The notes below the pieces were generated by a model. The model was not told the origin of the DNA and searched no databases. It saw nothing but the letters and a program-made list of their open reading frames with translations. Positions 35,453 to 42,494 of a DNA stretch of 64,000 bases are shown here, piece by piece (within the stretch, counting starts at the first letter, position 1; each line of letters begins with the position of its first letter). The stretch lies in NCBI GenBank assembly GCA_041390125.1, contig JAWKQN010000004.1, positions 186,001 to 250,000 of the forward strand, given 5' to 3'. The translations under genes and the position numbers were made by a program. Source of the DNA: Gemmatimonadota bacterium. Lineage in GTDB: Bacteria > Gemmatimonadota > Gemmatimonadetes > Longimicrobiales > Gaopeijiaceae.

Positions 35453-37093
35453 CTACCAGAGCGTCACGAACAGCCGCGCCGAGACCCGGAAGCGGGCGTC
35501 GCGCGGCACCATCCCGCCCTGACCCCCCAAGGGAAGCTGGTATTCGGCCGACACCGCCAGCGGCCACTGGTCGCGCGCCCGGCTGCGGGGAGACGGCCAC
35601 AGCGTCGCCCCGATCCCCAGGTGCTGGACGGTCACCTCCGTCTCGCGGGAGAGCACCTCGAGGGGCGGGAGCACGGCGTCGGGCTCCGCGCCCGCCGGCA
35701 GGCTCCAGGCGTCGGCGCCCTTGCTGTAGTAGCGGTAGCGGAGCCCCAGCGAGAGCTCGGGCGCGATGCGGAGCTCCGGGGCCACCATCAGGTCCAGGTA
35801 GTCTCCCGGGTCCCACAGCAGGGTGCGCTGGGTGGCCAGCAGCCGGATCGGCTGCTCGGGTGGGCCCACGCGGGCGATGCGCTCGCCTTCCTGCTGGACG
35901 CCGTAGCGGGCCTCGAAACGGGTTCGGATGCGGGCACCCAGGTCCAAGCGCCCGAACACCATGGCCTCCAGGTCGTCCTGGCCGTCCCCGCTGCCCAGGT
36001 CCACGAAGTCGAAGGCCAGGTCGGGTTGCCCGGTGCCCAGGCGGTAGGTGGCGCCCACGCCCAGCAGCACCCCCACGCCGCCCCCACCCGCCCGGGCGAG
36101 CGAATCCGAGACGGACGGATCCCGGGCCGGAAGGCGCTCGAAGACCCGCAGGGCGGCCGAGACCTCCACGTCCCCCATCTCCCACAAGCTGAGCTGCGAG
36201 TCCACCGGGTCGGCGGTCACGCCGTAGGCGGGGTCCGTCACCAGGGTCTGGAGGTCCTCCACCTGTGCGGGCCCGGTCGCGAACGGCAGGGGCGTCACCC
36301 AGGTCTGGTCGATGAAGGCCGGGTCGCCCTCCTGGCGCAGCAGGTCCGCGACGGCGTCCACGCGGGATCCCAGACGACCGGCGGCGGAGGTGCCGGCGCG
36401 CACGAAGAACAGCCCCACCCAGGCGTCGGCCAGGTTCTCGGAGAGCATCGTGGCGGTGGAGACCGCTTCCTGTCCGCGCACGCAGGCCGGGTCCGCGGCC
36501 CCGAGCGTGGTGCAGCGCTCGTCCACGAGGGCGGCCACGTGGTCGATGACGGCGCCCAGCTCCGCCAACCAGGTCTGCACGGACGCGTCCGCGATGCCGG
36601 GGCTGCGTCCCAGGGTGGCATCCGTGGGGTCCAGGGCCCAGTCGACCTCGACCCGGCGGCGGACGAAGGGGACGCGTACGCCCACCGTGAGCCAATCGAA
36701 CACCCCGACGGCCAGGCCCAGCGGGATCTCCGTGCGGTTGGCCTGCATGCGCGCGCGGGTGCTGCCCAGGTCCGCGACCAGGTCGGGATCGGCCAGGAGG
36801 TCGCGCAGGCTGCTCTGGATGTCTGCGAGCGGCGGGAGGAACGACGGGTCCACCTGCGGCAGGATGAAGTCCGCGGCCCAGGGCTCGAGCTCGTCGAAGG
36901 GCTCGGCCGTTCCGCCGTAGCGCTCGTTCCAGATCCGGATCTCGGGCAGCATCTCCAGGCGGACCTGGCCGCCGCGGAGCAGCGGGCTCTCGGGAGACTG
37001 CGCCGACGCCGAGCGAGGGGAGGGAAGGAGCGCGGCCAGCGCGGTCAGCCCCGCGACGGTGCACGCCTGCAGACGTCTCTGAAGGTCCGACAC
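35453..37093 (-). CDS. Predicted outer-membrane beta-barrel protein
   Basis: About 546 residues if started at GTG 37093, which gives a signal peptide (VSDLQRRLQACTVAGLTALAALLPSPRSASAQ). Longer forms up to 37219 are possible but would run into the tRNA promoter region. The mature part has many short amphipathic strands (LAVGVFDWLTVGVRVPF, GVGVLLGVGATYRLGTGQPDLAFDF, LSLGLRYRYYSKG, WPLAVSAEYQLPL) and ends in the strand RFRVSARLFVTLW, with a terminal aromatic as in barrels. A family name is not recognised; it may be a transporter or porin. Confidence 0.7.
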   Translation of the reverse strand: MSDLQRRLQACTVAGLTALAALLPSPRSASAQSPESPLLRGGQVRLEMLPEIRIWNERYGGTAEPFDELEPWAADFILPQVDPSFLPPLADIQSSLRDLLADPDLVADLGSTRARMQANRTEIPLGLAVGVFDWLTVGVRVPFVRRRVEVDWALDPTDATLGRSPGIADASVQTWLAELGAVIDHVAALVDERCTTLGAADPACVRGQEAVSTATMLSENLADAWVGLFFVRAGTSAAGRLGSRVDAVADLLRQEGDPAFIDQTWVTPLPFATGPAQVEDLQTLVTDPAYGVTADPVDSQLSLWEMGDVEVSAALRVFERLPARDPSVSDSLARAGGGGVGVLLGVGATYRLGTGQPDLAFDFVDLGSGDGQDDLEAMVFGRLDLGARIRTRFEARYGVQQEGERIARVGPPEQPIRLLATQRTLLWDPGDYLDLMVAPELRIAPELSLGLRYRYYSKGADAWSLPAGAEPDAVLPPLEVLSRETEVTVQHLGIGATLWPSPRSRARDQWPLAVSAEYQLPLGGQGGMVPRDARFRVSARLFVTLW

Positions 37094-37212
37094 CGTGTCG
37101 CGGAGTCTCCACCCGGGAGGGGACGGTGGCGCCCCGTGCGCGCGCATGCGCCCGGGGCCTGGAAAGCGTGAAGATACCTGCATTTGCGGGGCTTCGGGAG
37201 GTTCCGGCCGGC

Positions 37213-37240
37213 TTGACACCTCGTACCCCGAACGTATAGC
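37213..37240 (+). promoter_or_regulatory. Promoter of the tRNA-Gly/tRNA-Cys unit
   Basis: A perfect -35 TTGACA (37213-37218) and -10 TATAGC (37235-37240), spacer 16 bp. This is the most consensus-like sigma-70 promoter in the window and lies 33 bp before tRNA-Gly. Confidence 0.75.
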
Positions 37241-37272
37241 ATTTCTTCCCGCCCCGGTCCGGGCGGACTTCC

Positions 37273-37345
<73 letters not shown>

Positions 37346-37348
37346 CTG

Positions 37349-37387
37349 ACGGGGGAGTGGTGTCGGTCACCCGACCCGCTCCCCCGT
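37349..37387 (+). terminator. Hairpin between the two tRNA genes
   Basis: ACGGGGGAG (37349-37357) pairs with CTCCCCCGT (37379-37387), with an inner stem GTCGG/CCGAC (37362-37366/37371-37375). It may be a partial terminator or a processing signal separating tRNA-Gly from tRNA-Cys. Confidence 0.45.
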
Positions 37388-37396
37388 CCTGTTTCC

Positions 37397-37468
<72 letters not shown>

Positions 37469-37570
37469 CTCGTACGTGTGAAACGGCCACCCGCGCAGGG
37501 TTGCCGTTCGTGCATCCCGGCGGCGATCGACCCCGGGCATCGTGCGCCGGTGGAGGTCGATCGGGATCCG

Positions 37571-37680
37571 CTCGCCTCGTCCCCGGTCCGCCCGCCTCGT
37601 CCCCGGTCCGCCCGCCTCGTCTCCGGGCCGCTCGCCTCGTCCCCGGTCCGCTCGCCTCCACCCCGGTCCGCCGGCCCCGT
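37571..37680 (+). repeat. 20-bp tandem repeat, 5-6 units
   Basis: Units of exactly 20 bp, consensus CCCGCCTCGTCCCCGGTCCG, begin at 37571, 37591, 37611, 37631 and 37651. A degraded sixth merges into the palindromic element at 37677. The first ten bases of the unit equal the first ten of that element, so the two repeats share ancestry or grew from each other. No promoter or gene is visible inside. Confidence 0.85.
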
Positions 37681-37731
37681 CCCATCCACGCATCCGCCCG
37701 CCCCCCCGTTCCCGCGGGAACGTCCGGGCAC
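37677..37731. repeat. Palindromic element, copy A
   Basis: First of three near-identical ~57-bp copies: CGTCCCATCCACGCATCCG, then a C/G-rich run, then the palindrome CGTTCCCGCGGGAACG (37707-37722), then TCCGGGCAC. It lies upstream of the first of two paralogous secreted-protein genes. Copies B and C are at 38777-38835 and 39793-39853. Confidence 0.85.
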
Positions 37732-37897
37732 CGACCTCGCCGCCACAGGTCGCGGCCCGCGCCCCGGGTTCGAGCCACAGGCGCTCCCGATGGCGGCATG
37801 CCTCCTGCCTCGCTCCCGTCCCGAACGGGGGCGGATCCGAGGACCAGGGGATCCGGTCCCGCTGGAATCTCCAATGCTCCTCCCTGGAGGCGATCGG

Positions 37898-38737
37898 ATG
37901 CGGATGCCACGGCGGCTCTGGGCTCACGGGGCAGCACTCGTCGTTCTCTTGCTCGTCTTCGAGGACGCGAGCGCACAGGTAGCGCCCGAAGATCCCGCCG
38001 CGGCCGTGGCGCGGTGGGCAGACGGGAGAGGACTCGTCGAGCCGGCCCAGGCCATGGCGGAGTGTCCCGCGTCGAGCTCCTGGCATGGTCAGCTCCTGGA
38101 CGGGCTGGTGGAGCTCGACCTGGACGAGCAGCGCATCCTGGAACTGGCGTCCGTCTGGTCCGGCGCCGCCCAGGACTGCCACCGACCGCTTCTCGAGCCG
38201 TGGCTGCAGCGCGTGATGACTAGCGGCCTGGAGCTCCAGCGAGTCACGTATCTGATGTTGGGACGGCTGGCGTCGCGGATCGGGACGCGAGGTGCGCGTC
38301 TCGCGCTCGAGGCCGAGGCGCTCGCTGCCGGTCGCAAGGCCGAGCAACGGGGGTTCGCGCAGCTCGCCCTGCACGCGTACTCGGACGCAAGTGCACAGAT
38401 CGACCTCTATGCGATCGCTCTGGAGCGCGGGGTGATCATCGGGATGTACGCGGAGCGGGCGAGGGCTGACCTGATCGGGGGTGAGTCGCGCGACGCCTTC
38501 TCGTTGCGTCTGTTTCCGATCGCTGCCCGGCGGTTGGGTGATGTCGAAGGGTCCGCCGCCTTCCGCTCGATCGTGCGCGAGGCCACCGTCATGACCGCGG
38601 GCCGAGGGTTGGCCTCGAGCACCCGGGAGGCCATGCTCGAGGTGCTGGCGGAGGTTGTGCGCGAAACCGCCGATCCGGCCGCGACAGCCCCTCTGATCGA
38701 AGCTGCGCTGCTGCTTCGGCGGACGCTCCAGCCCTGA
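37898..38737 (+). CDS. Secreted alpha-helical protein, paralogue 1
   Basis: A 279-residue protein. ATG 37898 is chosen because GGAGG ends 7 bases upstream and the start gives a clean signal peptide (MRMPRRLWAHGAALVVLLLVFEDASAQ). The mature chain is predicted all-helical and has no motif I recognise. It aligns along its length with the next gene's product: CP-S-WH, a second Cys about 38 residues on in WSGAAQDCHRPLLEPW, AQIDLYAIALERG and IGGESRDAFSLRLFPIAA. The two conserved cysteines may form a disulfide. It is flanked by palindromic copies A and B. Function unknown. Confidence 0.75.
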   Translation: MRMPRRLWAHGAALVVLLLVFEDASAQVAPEDPAAAVARWADGRGLVEPAQAMAECPASSSWHGQLLDGLVELDLDEQRILELASVWSGAAQDCHRPLLEPWLQRVMTSGLELQRVTYLMLGRLASRIGTRGARLALEAEALAAGRKAEQRGFAQLALHAYSDASAQIDLYAIALERGVIIGMYAERARADLIGGESRDAFSLRLFPIAARRLGDVEGSAAFRSIVREATVMTAGRGLASSTREAMLEVLAEVVRETADPAATAPLIEAALLLRRTLQP

Positions 38738-38776
38738 GCGCCCGTGCAGCGGCGCGGGGGCAATGGCCCGGTCGGC

Positions 38777-38835
38777 CCGCCTCGTCCCATCCACGCATCC
38801 GCCCGCCCCCGCGTTCCCGCGGGAACCCCAGGCAC
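38777..38835. repeat. Palindromic element, copy B
   Basis: Second copy of the ~57-bp element, between the two paralogous genes. It contains CCTCGTCCCATCCACGCATC and the palindrome GTTCCCGCGGGAAC (38813-38826). One 20-bp-type unit (CCCGGTCGGCCCGCCTCGTC) lies immediately upstream. It ends 28 bp before the next gene's ATG. Confidence 0.85.
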
Positions 38836-38862
38836 ACTCGACGATCTGCGGAGGGCCATCGA

Positions 38863-39687
38863 ATGCGCATGAAGACGATCGGAATCGCGTTCGCGCTCTG
38901 GGCACAGTCGGCACCCGCCAAGGGGCAGGAGGTCACCCGGGAACCGGTGTGGCCCGATGCTGAAGAGTTGGTGGAGCGTTTCGTCGAAGGCCATCGCGAT
39001 GCACGGATGGCTCCTGCCTGGGCTATTTCGGCGTGCCCGGACAGCCCTTGGCATCGAGAGCTCTTGGAGCGCCTGCTCAACGTACAGGATCGGAATGCCG
39101 TCGCGAGAATGGCTGCGGACTGGGCTGGAGGGGCGGTCTCATGCCTTTCCGCGATGTTGGTTCCCTGGTACGAGGAGAGGCTTCGCTCGGCGGATACGCC
39201 CGAGCTTGCCGACCTGTTGGCGCGTGGCTACGTGCAGCATGACGTGCTGCCGGAGGCAGCAGCGCTTCGAGCGGCGGGTCTACAGGGCGGAGCCCCAGCG
39301 GCGGTGCGGAGCGAGTTGCTCCAGCGGCTCCACTTTCGTCTCCCTGGTGCGGATCAGGTGGACCTCTACCTCGCGGCGATGGCCAGCGGTGGAATGCCTC
39401 ATGGATACGCGGGATACGCCCGACTCGTGCTCCTCGGTGGCGACCACCGGGACGCGTTCGTGCGCGCCGTCACGCCTGCGGCTCTGGCAGATCTCAGCCG
39501 GCCGGAGGCAGAGGCCACGCTCTGGGCGGTGATCCAGGAGTTGGAGTACTGGTCAGAGGCCGACGACCGCGGCCTGAGCCTCTCGACCAGGCGAGCTGCG
39601 GTGCGAGAGCTTTCGTCAGCAGCGGACGCCGGGCGGCTGCGCCCCGAGATGGCCGCCGCGGTTGGCAAGCTCCGGCCAATCGGATAG
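38863..39687 (+). CDS. Secreted alpha-helical protein, paralogue 2
   Basis: A 274-residue protein. ATG 38863 follows GGAGGG with 7 bases between. The N-terminus MRMKTIGIAFALWAQSAPAKGQ is a signal peptide. It is homologous to the preceding product: ACPDSPWHRELLERLL, a second Cys in WAGGAVSCLSAMLVPWYEE, QVDLYLAAMASGGM, LLGGDHRDAFVRAVTPAAL. Helical, acidic, no recognised domain. The ribosome-binding region (GGAGG, then ~7 bases, then ATGCG-ATG) is also alike in both genes, as if the whole unit had been duplicated. Codon use is slightly less GC-rich than in neighbours. Confidence 0.75.
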   Translation: MRMKTIGIAFALWAQSAPAKGQEVTREPVWPDAEELVERFVEGHRDARMAPAWAISACPDSPWHRELLERLLNVQDRNAVARMAADWAGGAVSCLSAMLVPWYEERLRSADTPELADLLARGYVQHDVLPEAAALRAAGLQGGAPAAVRSELLQRLHFRLPGADQVDLYLAAMASGGMPHGYAGYARLVLLGGDHRDAFVRAVTPAALADLSRPEAEATLWAVIQELEYWSEADDRGLSLSTRRAAVRELSSAADAGRLRPEMAAAVGKLRPIG

Positions 39688-39771
39688 CCCAAGCCTCGTC
39701 AGGACAAGCCCGGGCCGATGGAACGGCCGCGCCGTCGCAAGCAGAACGTCTGATTCGCGGACCTGAGAGGG

Positions 39772-39795
39772 CCATTCGGCGGTTCGACTCCGCCC
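39772..39795 (+). repeat. 24-bp direct copy of the 3' part of tRNA-Cys (att-like)
   Basis: Bases 39772-39795 are identical to 37438-37461, which cover the end of the anticodon stem, variable loop, T-arm and first acceptor base of tRNA-Cys (core CGGCGGTTCGACTCCGCC). Same orientation, 2,334 bp apart. Duplicated tRNA 3' ends are the usual footprint of tyrosine-recombinase integration. No integrase is present between the copies. The copy runs directly into palindromic element C. Confidence 0.8.
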
Positions 39796-39853
39796 GCCTC
39801 GTCCCATCCACGCATCCGCCCGCCCCCACGTTCCCGCGGGAACGTCCGGGCAC
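39793..39853. repeat. Palindromic element, copy C
   Basis: Third copy of the ~57-bp element. It begins within the last bases of the tRNA-Cys copy and has the longest palindrome of the three, ACGTTCCCGCGGGAACGT (39828-39845), then CCGGGCAC. It follows the second paralogous gene by about 105 bp. Confidence 0.85.
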
Positions 39854-39859
39854 GTGTCC

Positions 39860-39980
39860 CGCTCCGCAGGCGTGGAATGTCCGCTCCGCAGGCGCGGAAT
39901 GTTCCCGCTCCGCAGGCGCGGAAATGTTCCGCTCCGCAGGCGTGGAATGTCCGCTCCGCACGCGTGGGATGTCCCTCCCG
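39860..39980 (+). repeat. 22-24-bp hairpin-forming tandem repeat, 5 units
   Basis: Units begin at 39860, 39882, 39906, 39930 and 39952 with consensus CGCTCCGCAGGCGYGGAATG, followed by a variable TTC/TC. Each unit can fold as TCCGC-AGGC-GCGGA (T instead of C gives a weaker stem in some units). There are no unique spacers, so this is not CRISPR. The next gene's leader follows. Confidence 0.85.
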
Positions 39981-40087
39981 CTGGACAACGTGCGCCCGAT
40001 CGGCGCGTGATCCCGTCGGAACGGCTCCTGCACAGGGTAAGCGGGAGCCGCCCCCCGTTCCGACCCCGCCCCATCGGAGGAAGAGCC

Positions 40088-40474
40088 GTGAATCCCGGAT
40101 CGTCCCTGTCCACCGTCTCGGCCGTGGCCGGGCTGCTCCTGTCCGCCTGCGCCTCCTCCGCCCCTCCCCGAGCGGAGGTGCAGGACACGGGCGTGGGCAC
40201 AGCCGCCCTCTGCCAGGTCCGGGTGCGCAATGCGAGCGACTACGTGCTCGACACCTCCTACTCCAGCGGCGTGCGCGGGTCGCTAGGCGATCTGCAGCCG
40301 AACCAGTCCGTGGAGTTCGCCGTGCCCTGCGACCAGGGACGGGTGCTGGTGACGGGCATGGCGGGCGGGCGGGTGAGCCTGGACCGGGGGCGTCCGTGGA
40401 CGCGCGAGGCGGCGGTCCTGGTGCCCGGCGAGGTCGCCGAGGTGGTGCTGCGCGGGACGGGCGGGGAGGCCTGA
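40088..40474 (+). CDS. Small predicted lipoprotein
   Basis: A 128-residue protein starting at GTG 40088 with GGAGGAAG upstream. A signal peptide ends in the lipobox LLLSAC, so the mature protein should be lipid-anchored at Cys. The mature domain looks like a small beta-sandwich (CQVRVRNASDYVLDTSYSSG, SVEFAVPCDQGRVLVTGMAGG, PGEVAEVVLRG) with two further cysteines. No family is recognised. Three 20-bp repeats begin directly at its stop codon. Confidence 0.75.
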   Translation: MNPGSSLSTVSAVAGLLLSACASSAPPRAEVQDTGVGTAALCQVRVRNASDYVLDTSYSSGVRGSLGDLQPNQSVEFAVPCDQGRVLVTGMAGGRVSLDRGRPWTREAAVLVPGEVAEVVLRGTGGEA

Positions 40475-40534
40475 CGCGAGCAGGACGATCCCGCCGCGAG
40501 CAGGACGATCCCGCCGCGAGCAGGACGATCCCGC
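40475..40534 (+). repeat. 20-bp tandem repeat, 3 exact units
   Basis: Three units CGCGAGCAGGACGATCCCGC (40475-40494, 40495-40514, 40515-40534) start on the base after the lipoprotein stop codon. Another 20-bp period, as at 37571, but with a different sequence. The rest of the gap to 40748 shows nothing recognisable. Confidence 0.9.
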
Positions 40535-40748
40535 CCGACGGAACCCGTTCGACTCTCGGACGGAGGACCCCCGGGCGTGCGCCCCACAGCGTAGAGCGGG
40601 ACCGGCCCCGACCCGCTCCGATCCGCGACCGGTCGATCGGCAGCCACCCGCTCGGCCGCACCCCTCCTGCCGCGCTGTCGCCCGCGCTATCGTTCCTGCT
40701 GGTCCTCCGTCCCCCGGGGCCTCACCCCCAGCTTCCCGGGAGCTTTCC

Positions 40749-41066
40749 ATGAACGACGACACCTCCGAGGTGGACGCCGCGGTGGCGCGGGTCGACGCGT
40801 GGCTCGCGCGCTGGGCCGCCCGTCACTTCCCTGGCGCCTCCACCCAGTATCACGGGCACGGGGTCGACTCCGACGAGCACACCTGGTCCGTCATCGAGAA
40901 CGACACGGCTCGGGCCTGGCTCACGATCGAGGACGCGACCCTCCTCGATGACGAAGCCCTCGGTCCCATCCTCGACAAGCTGGACGTGGACGAGCTCCCC
41001 CGTCAGCTGCGCGAGACTCCTGTGATCCGCATCGAGATCGGGGAAGAAGGCCTGCGGGTGGAGTAG
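40749..41066 (+). CDS. Small acidic hypothetical protein
   Basis: A 105-residue cytoplasmic acidic protein. The ATG follows GGGAG by 8 bases. The sequence begins MNDDTSEVDAAVARVDAWLARWAARHFPGA, then two strands (HTWSVIENDTARAWLTIEDATL) and an acidic C-terminus (PVIRIEIGEEGLRVE). The compact alpha-beta pattern looks like a real protein, but I do not recognise it. No clear operon partner. Confidence 0.65.
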   Translation: MNDDTSEVDAAVARVDAWLARWAARHFPGASTQYHGHGVDSDEHTWSVIENDTARAWLTIEDATLLDDEALGPILDKLDVDELPRQLRETPVIRIEIGEEGLRVE

Positions 41067-41275
41067 GCGCCTCCGGGTGAACGAGGCGGTGCTCCCGAGG
41101 CACAGCACGGCCGCCGCCGCCCTCGAGTGAGGCGGCACCACCACACCCCGCGGCCCGGGGCGCAGGACGCGAAGCGCGTTTCAACAACCCGCGCCGCCGC
41201 TCCGATACTCCTCGCAGGTGGACCGCCCTCCCAAGAGGCGCGTCCCTCCACGACCACCAGCGAGCGGGATCCGTC

Positions 41276-41650
41276 ATGGCCGTCATTTCCGTCGATCGCG
41301 CCGACCTCGGGATGGTGCTGGCCGCACCGGTCACCGACCGTCGGGGACGCCTCCTCATTCCGGCCGGAAAGGAGCTCGACGAGAAGTTCCTGAAGGCGCT
41401 CCGCATGTGGGGCGTGACGCAGATCGAGGTCGAGGGCGAAGCCGAGGACCCGGTCGACCCCTTCGCGGATCTCCCGCCCGAGGTGATGGAGCAGGTACAG
41501 GCCGAGGTCCAGGCCCGCTTCGCGCGCAACAACCTGCAGCATCCCCTGATCGCGGGGCTCTACCAGCGCGCGGTCCTGAAGCGCGCCGAAGCCCTGTCCC
41601 AGACCCCTTCGGAACATCAGCCCGAGGAGGCATCCGCTCATGCCTCTTGA
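41276..41650 (+). CDS. Small protein upstream of HDOD gene
   Basis: A 124-residue protein. The N-terminal half (ISVDRADLGMVLAAPVTDRRGRLLIPAGKELDEKFLKALRMWGVTQIEVEG) matches a short module often found at the front of HD-GYP proteins or beside HDOD proteins. The C-terminal half is helical and charged. It overlaps the HDOD gene by 11 bases, so it probably works with it; the molecular role is unknown. Confidence 0.75.
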   Translation: MAVISVDRADLGMVLAAPVTDRRGRLLIPAGKELDEKFLKALRMWGVTQIEVEGEAEDPVDPFADLPPEVMEQVQAEVQARFARNNLQHPLIAGLYQRAVLKRAEALSQTPSEHQPEEASAHAS

Positions 41651-42494
41651 TGCGCGCGAACTGCTCAAGAACGCGACCAATCTGTCGTCGCCGCCCATCA
41701 TCTACCAGCGCCTGGTGGCCGTCATCAATCATCCGCGCAGCGGTGCGGCCGACGTGGCCCGCGTCCTGTCGGAGGATACGGGCCTGACCGCCCGTCTCCT
41801 GCGTCTCGTGAACAGCGCGCTGTTCTCGTTCCCGCAGCGCATCGGCACGGTGACGCACGCCGTCCGCGTGGTGGGGACGGCGCAGGTACGCGACCTGGCC
41901 CTGGCCACCTCGATCATGTCGGCGTTCAAGAATCTGCCGGCGGATCTTGTGGACATGGATTCCTTCTGGCGGCACAGCCTGGCCTGCGGCATCGCTGCGC
42001 GGGTCCTGGCGAGCCACCGTCGCGAGTTCAACGTCGAGCGCTTCTTTGTCGCCGGCATGCTCCACGACCTGGGCCGCCTGGTGATCTTCCAGGAGAAGGG
42101 TGCCGAGGCGCGCGACACGATCGAGCGGGCCGAGGCATCGGGGGAGACCCTCCACGCGGTCGAGCGCGAGGTCCTGGGCTTCGACCACGCACAGGTCGGG
42201 GGCGCGCTCATGGCGCAGTGGAACTTCCCGGGTGCGTTCCAGGAGGCGGTGTCCTTCCATCATCGCCCGGCGCAGGCGGGTCGCTTCCCGGTCGAGACGG
42301 CGGTCGTACACGTCGCGGACCTGATCGCCAACGGCCTGAGCCTGGGCTCGTCCGGGACGCACGACGTGCCGCAGCTCGACGCGGCCGCGTGGGAGACCAT
42401 CGGCGTCGACGCCGGACTCATCCCGACCATCCTGGAGGAGGTCGAGCGCCAGTTCACCGACGCCGCCCACATCCAGCTCGGAATGGCCGCATGA
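41640..42494 (+). CDS. HDOD-domain signalling protein
   Basis: A 284-residue protein covering one HDOD domain. Marks are LSSPPIIYQRLVAVINHP, VLSEDTGLTARLLRLVNSALFSFP, ITHAV-like TVTHAVRVVGTAQVRDLALA, and the partially kept HD core FVAGMLHDLGRLVIF with a later FHHRPAQ. HDOD proteins are regulators related to HD hydrolases and are usually without demonstrated activity. Here the His-Asp pair is kept. The stop overlaps the histidine kinase start (ATGA), which argues for a shared pathway. Confidence 0.9.
   Translation: MPLDARELLKNATNLSSPPIIYQRLVAVINHPRSGAADVARVLSEDTGLTARLLRLVNSALFSFPQRIGTVTHAVRVVGTAQVRDLALATSIMSAFKNLPADLVDMDSFWRHSLACGIAARVLASHRREFNVERFFVAGMLHDLGRLVIFQEKGAEARDTIERAEASGETLHAVEREVLGFDHAQVGGALMAQWNFPGAFQEAVSFHHRPAQAGRFPVETAVVHVADLIANGLSLGSSGTHDVPQLDAAAWETIGVDAGLIPTILEEVERQFTDAAHIQLGMAA

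Larger units (their letters stand above)
39688..40087. other. Gene-free repeat-rich spacer
   Basis: 400 bp with no credible gene. It holds, in order, the 24-bp tRNA-Cys copy (39772-39795), palindromic element copy C (39793-39853) and a hairpin-forming tandem repeat (39860-39976). Apparent open frames on both strands are translations of the repeats. Confidence 0.7.

Noticed and set aside
35453..37219. Full-length start of the beta-barrel gene at 37219
   Set aside because: It would overlap the -35/-10 promoter of the tRNA genes and place a long non-signal stretch ahead of the signal peptide.
37469..39853. Classical integron with attC sites
   Set aside because: No integron integrase or attI in the window, and the 57-bp elements lack the paired R and L boxes I would look for. 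Kept only as a cassette-like analogy.
39860..39980. Possible CRISPR array
   Set aside because: Units abut without 25-40-bp unique spacers, and no cas genes are nearby.
39854..40087. Upstream extension of the small lipoprotein through the hairpin repeats
   Set aside because: The extension merely translates the tandem repeats; GTG 40088 has a good ribosome site and begins a proper lipoprotein signal peptide.
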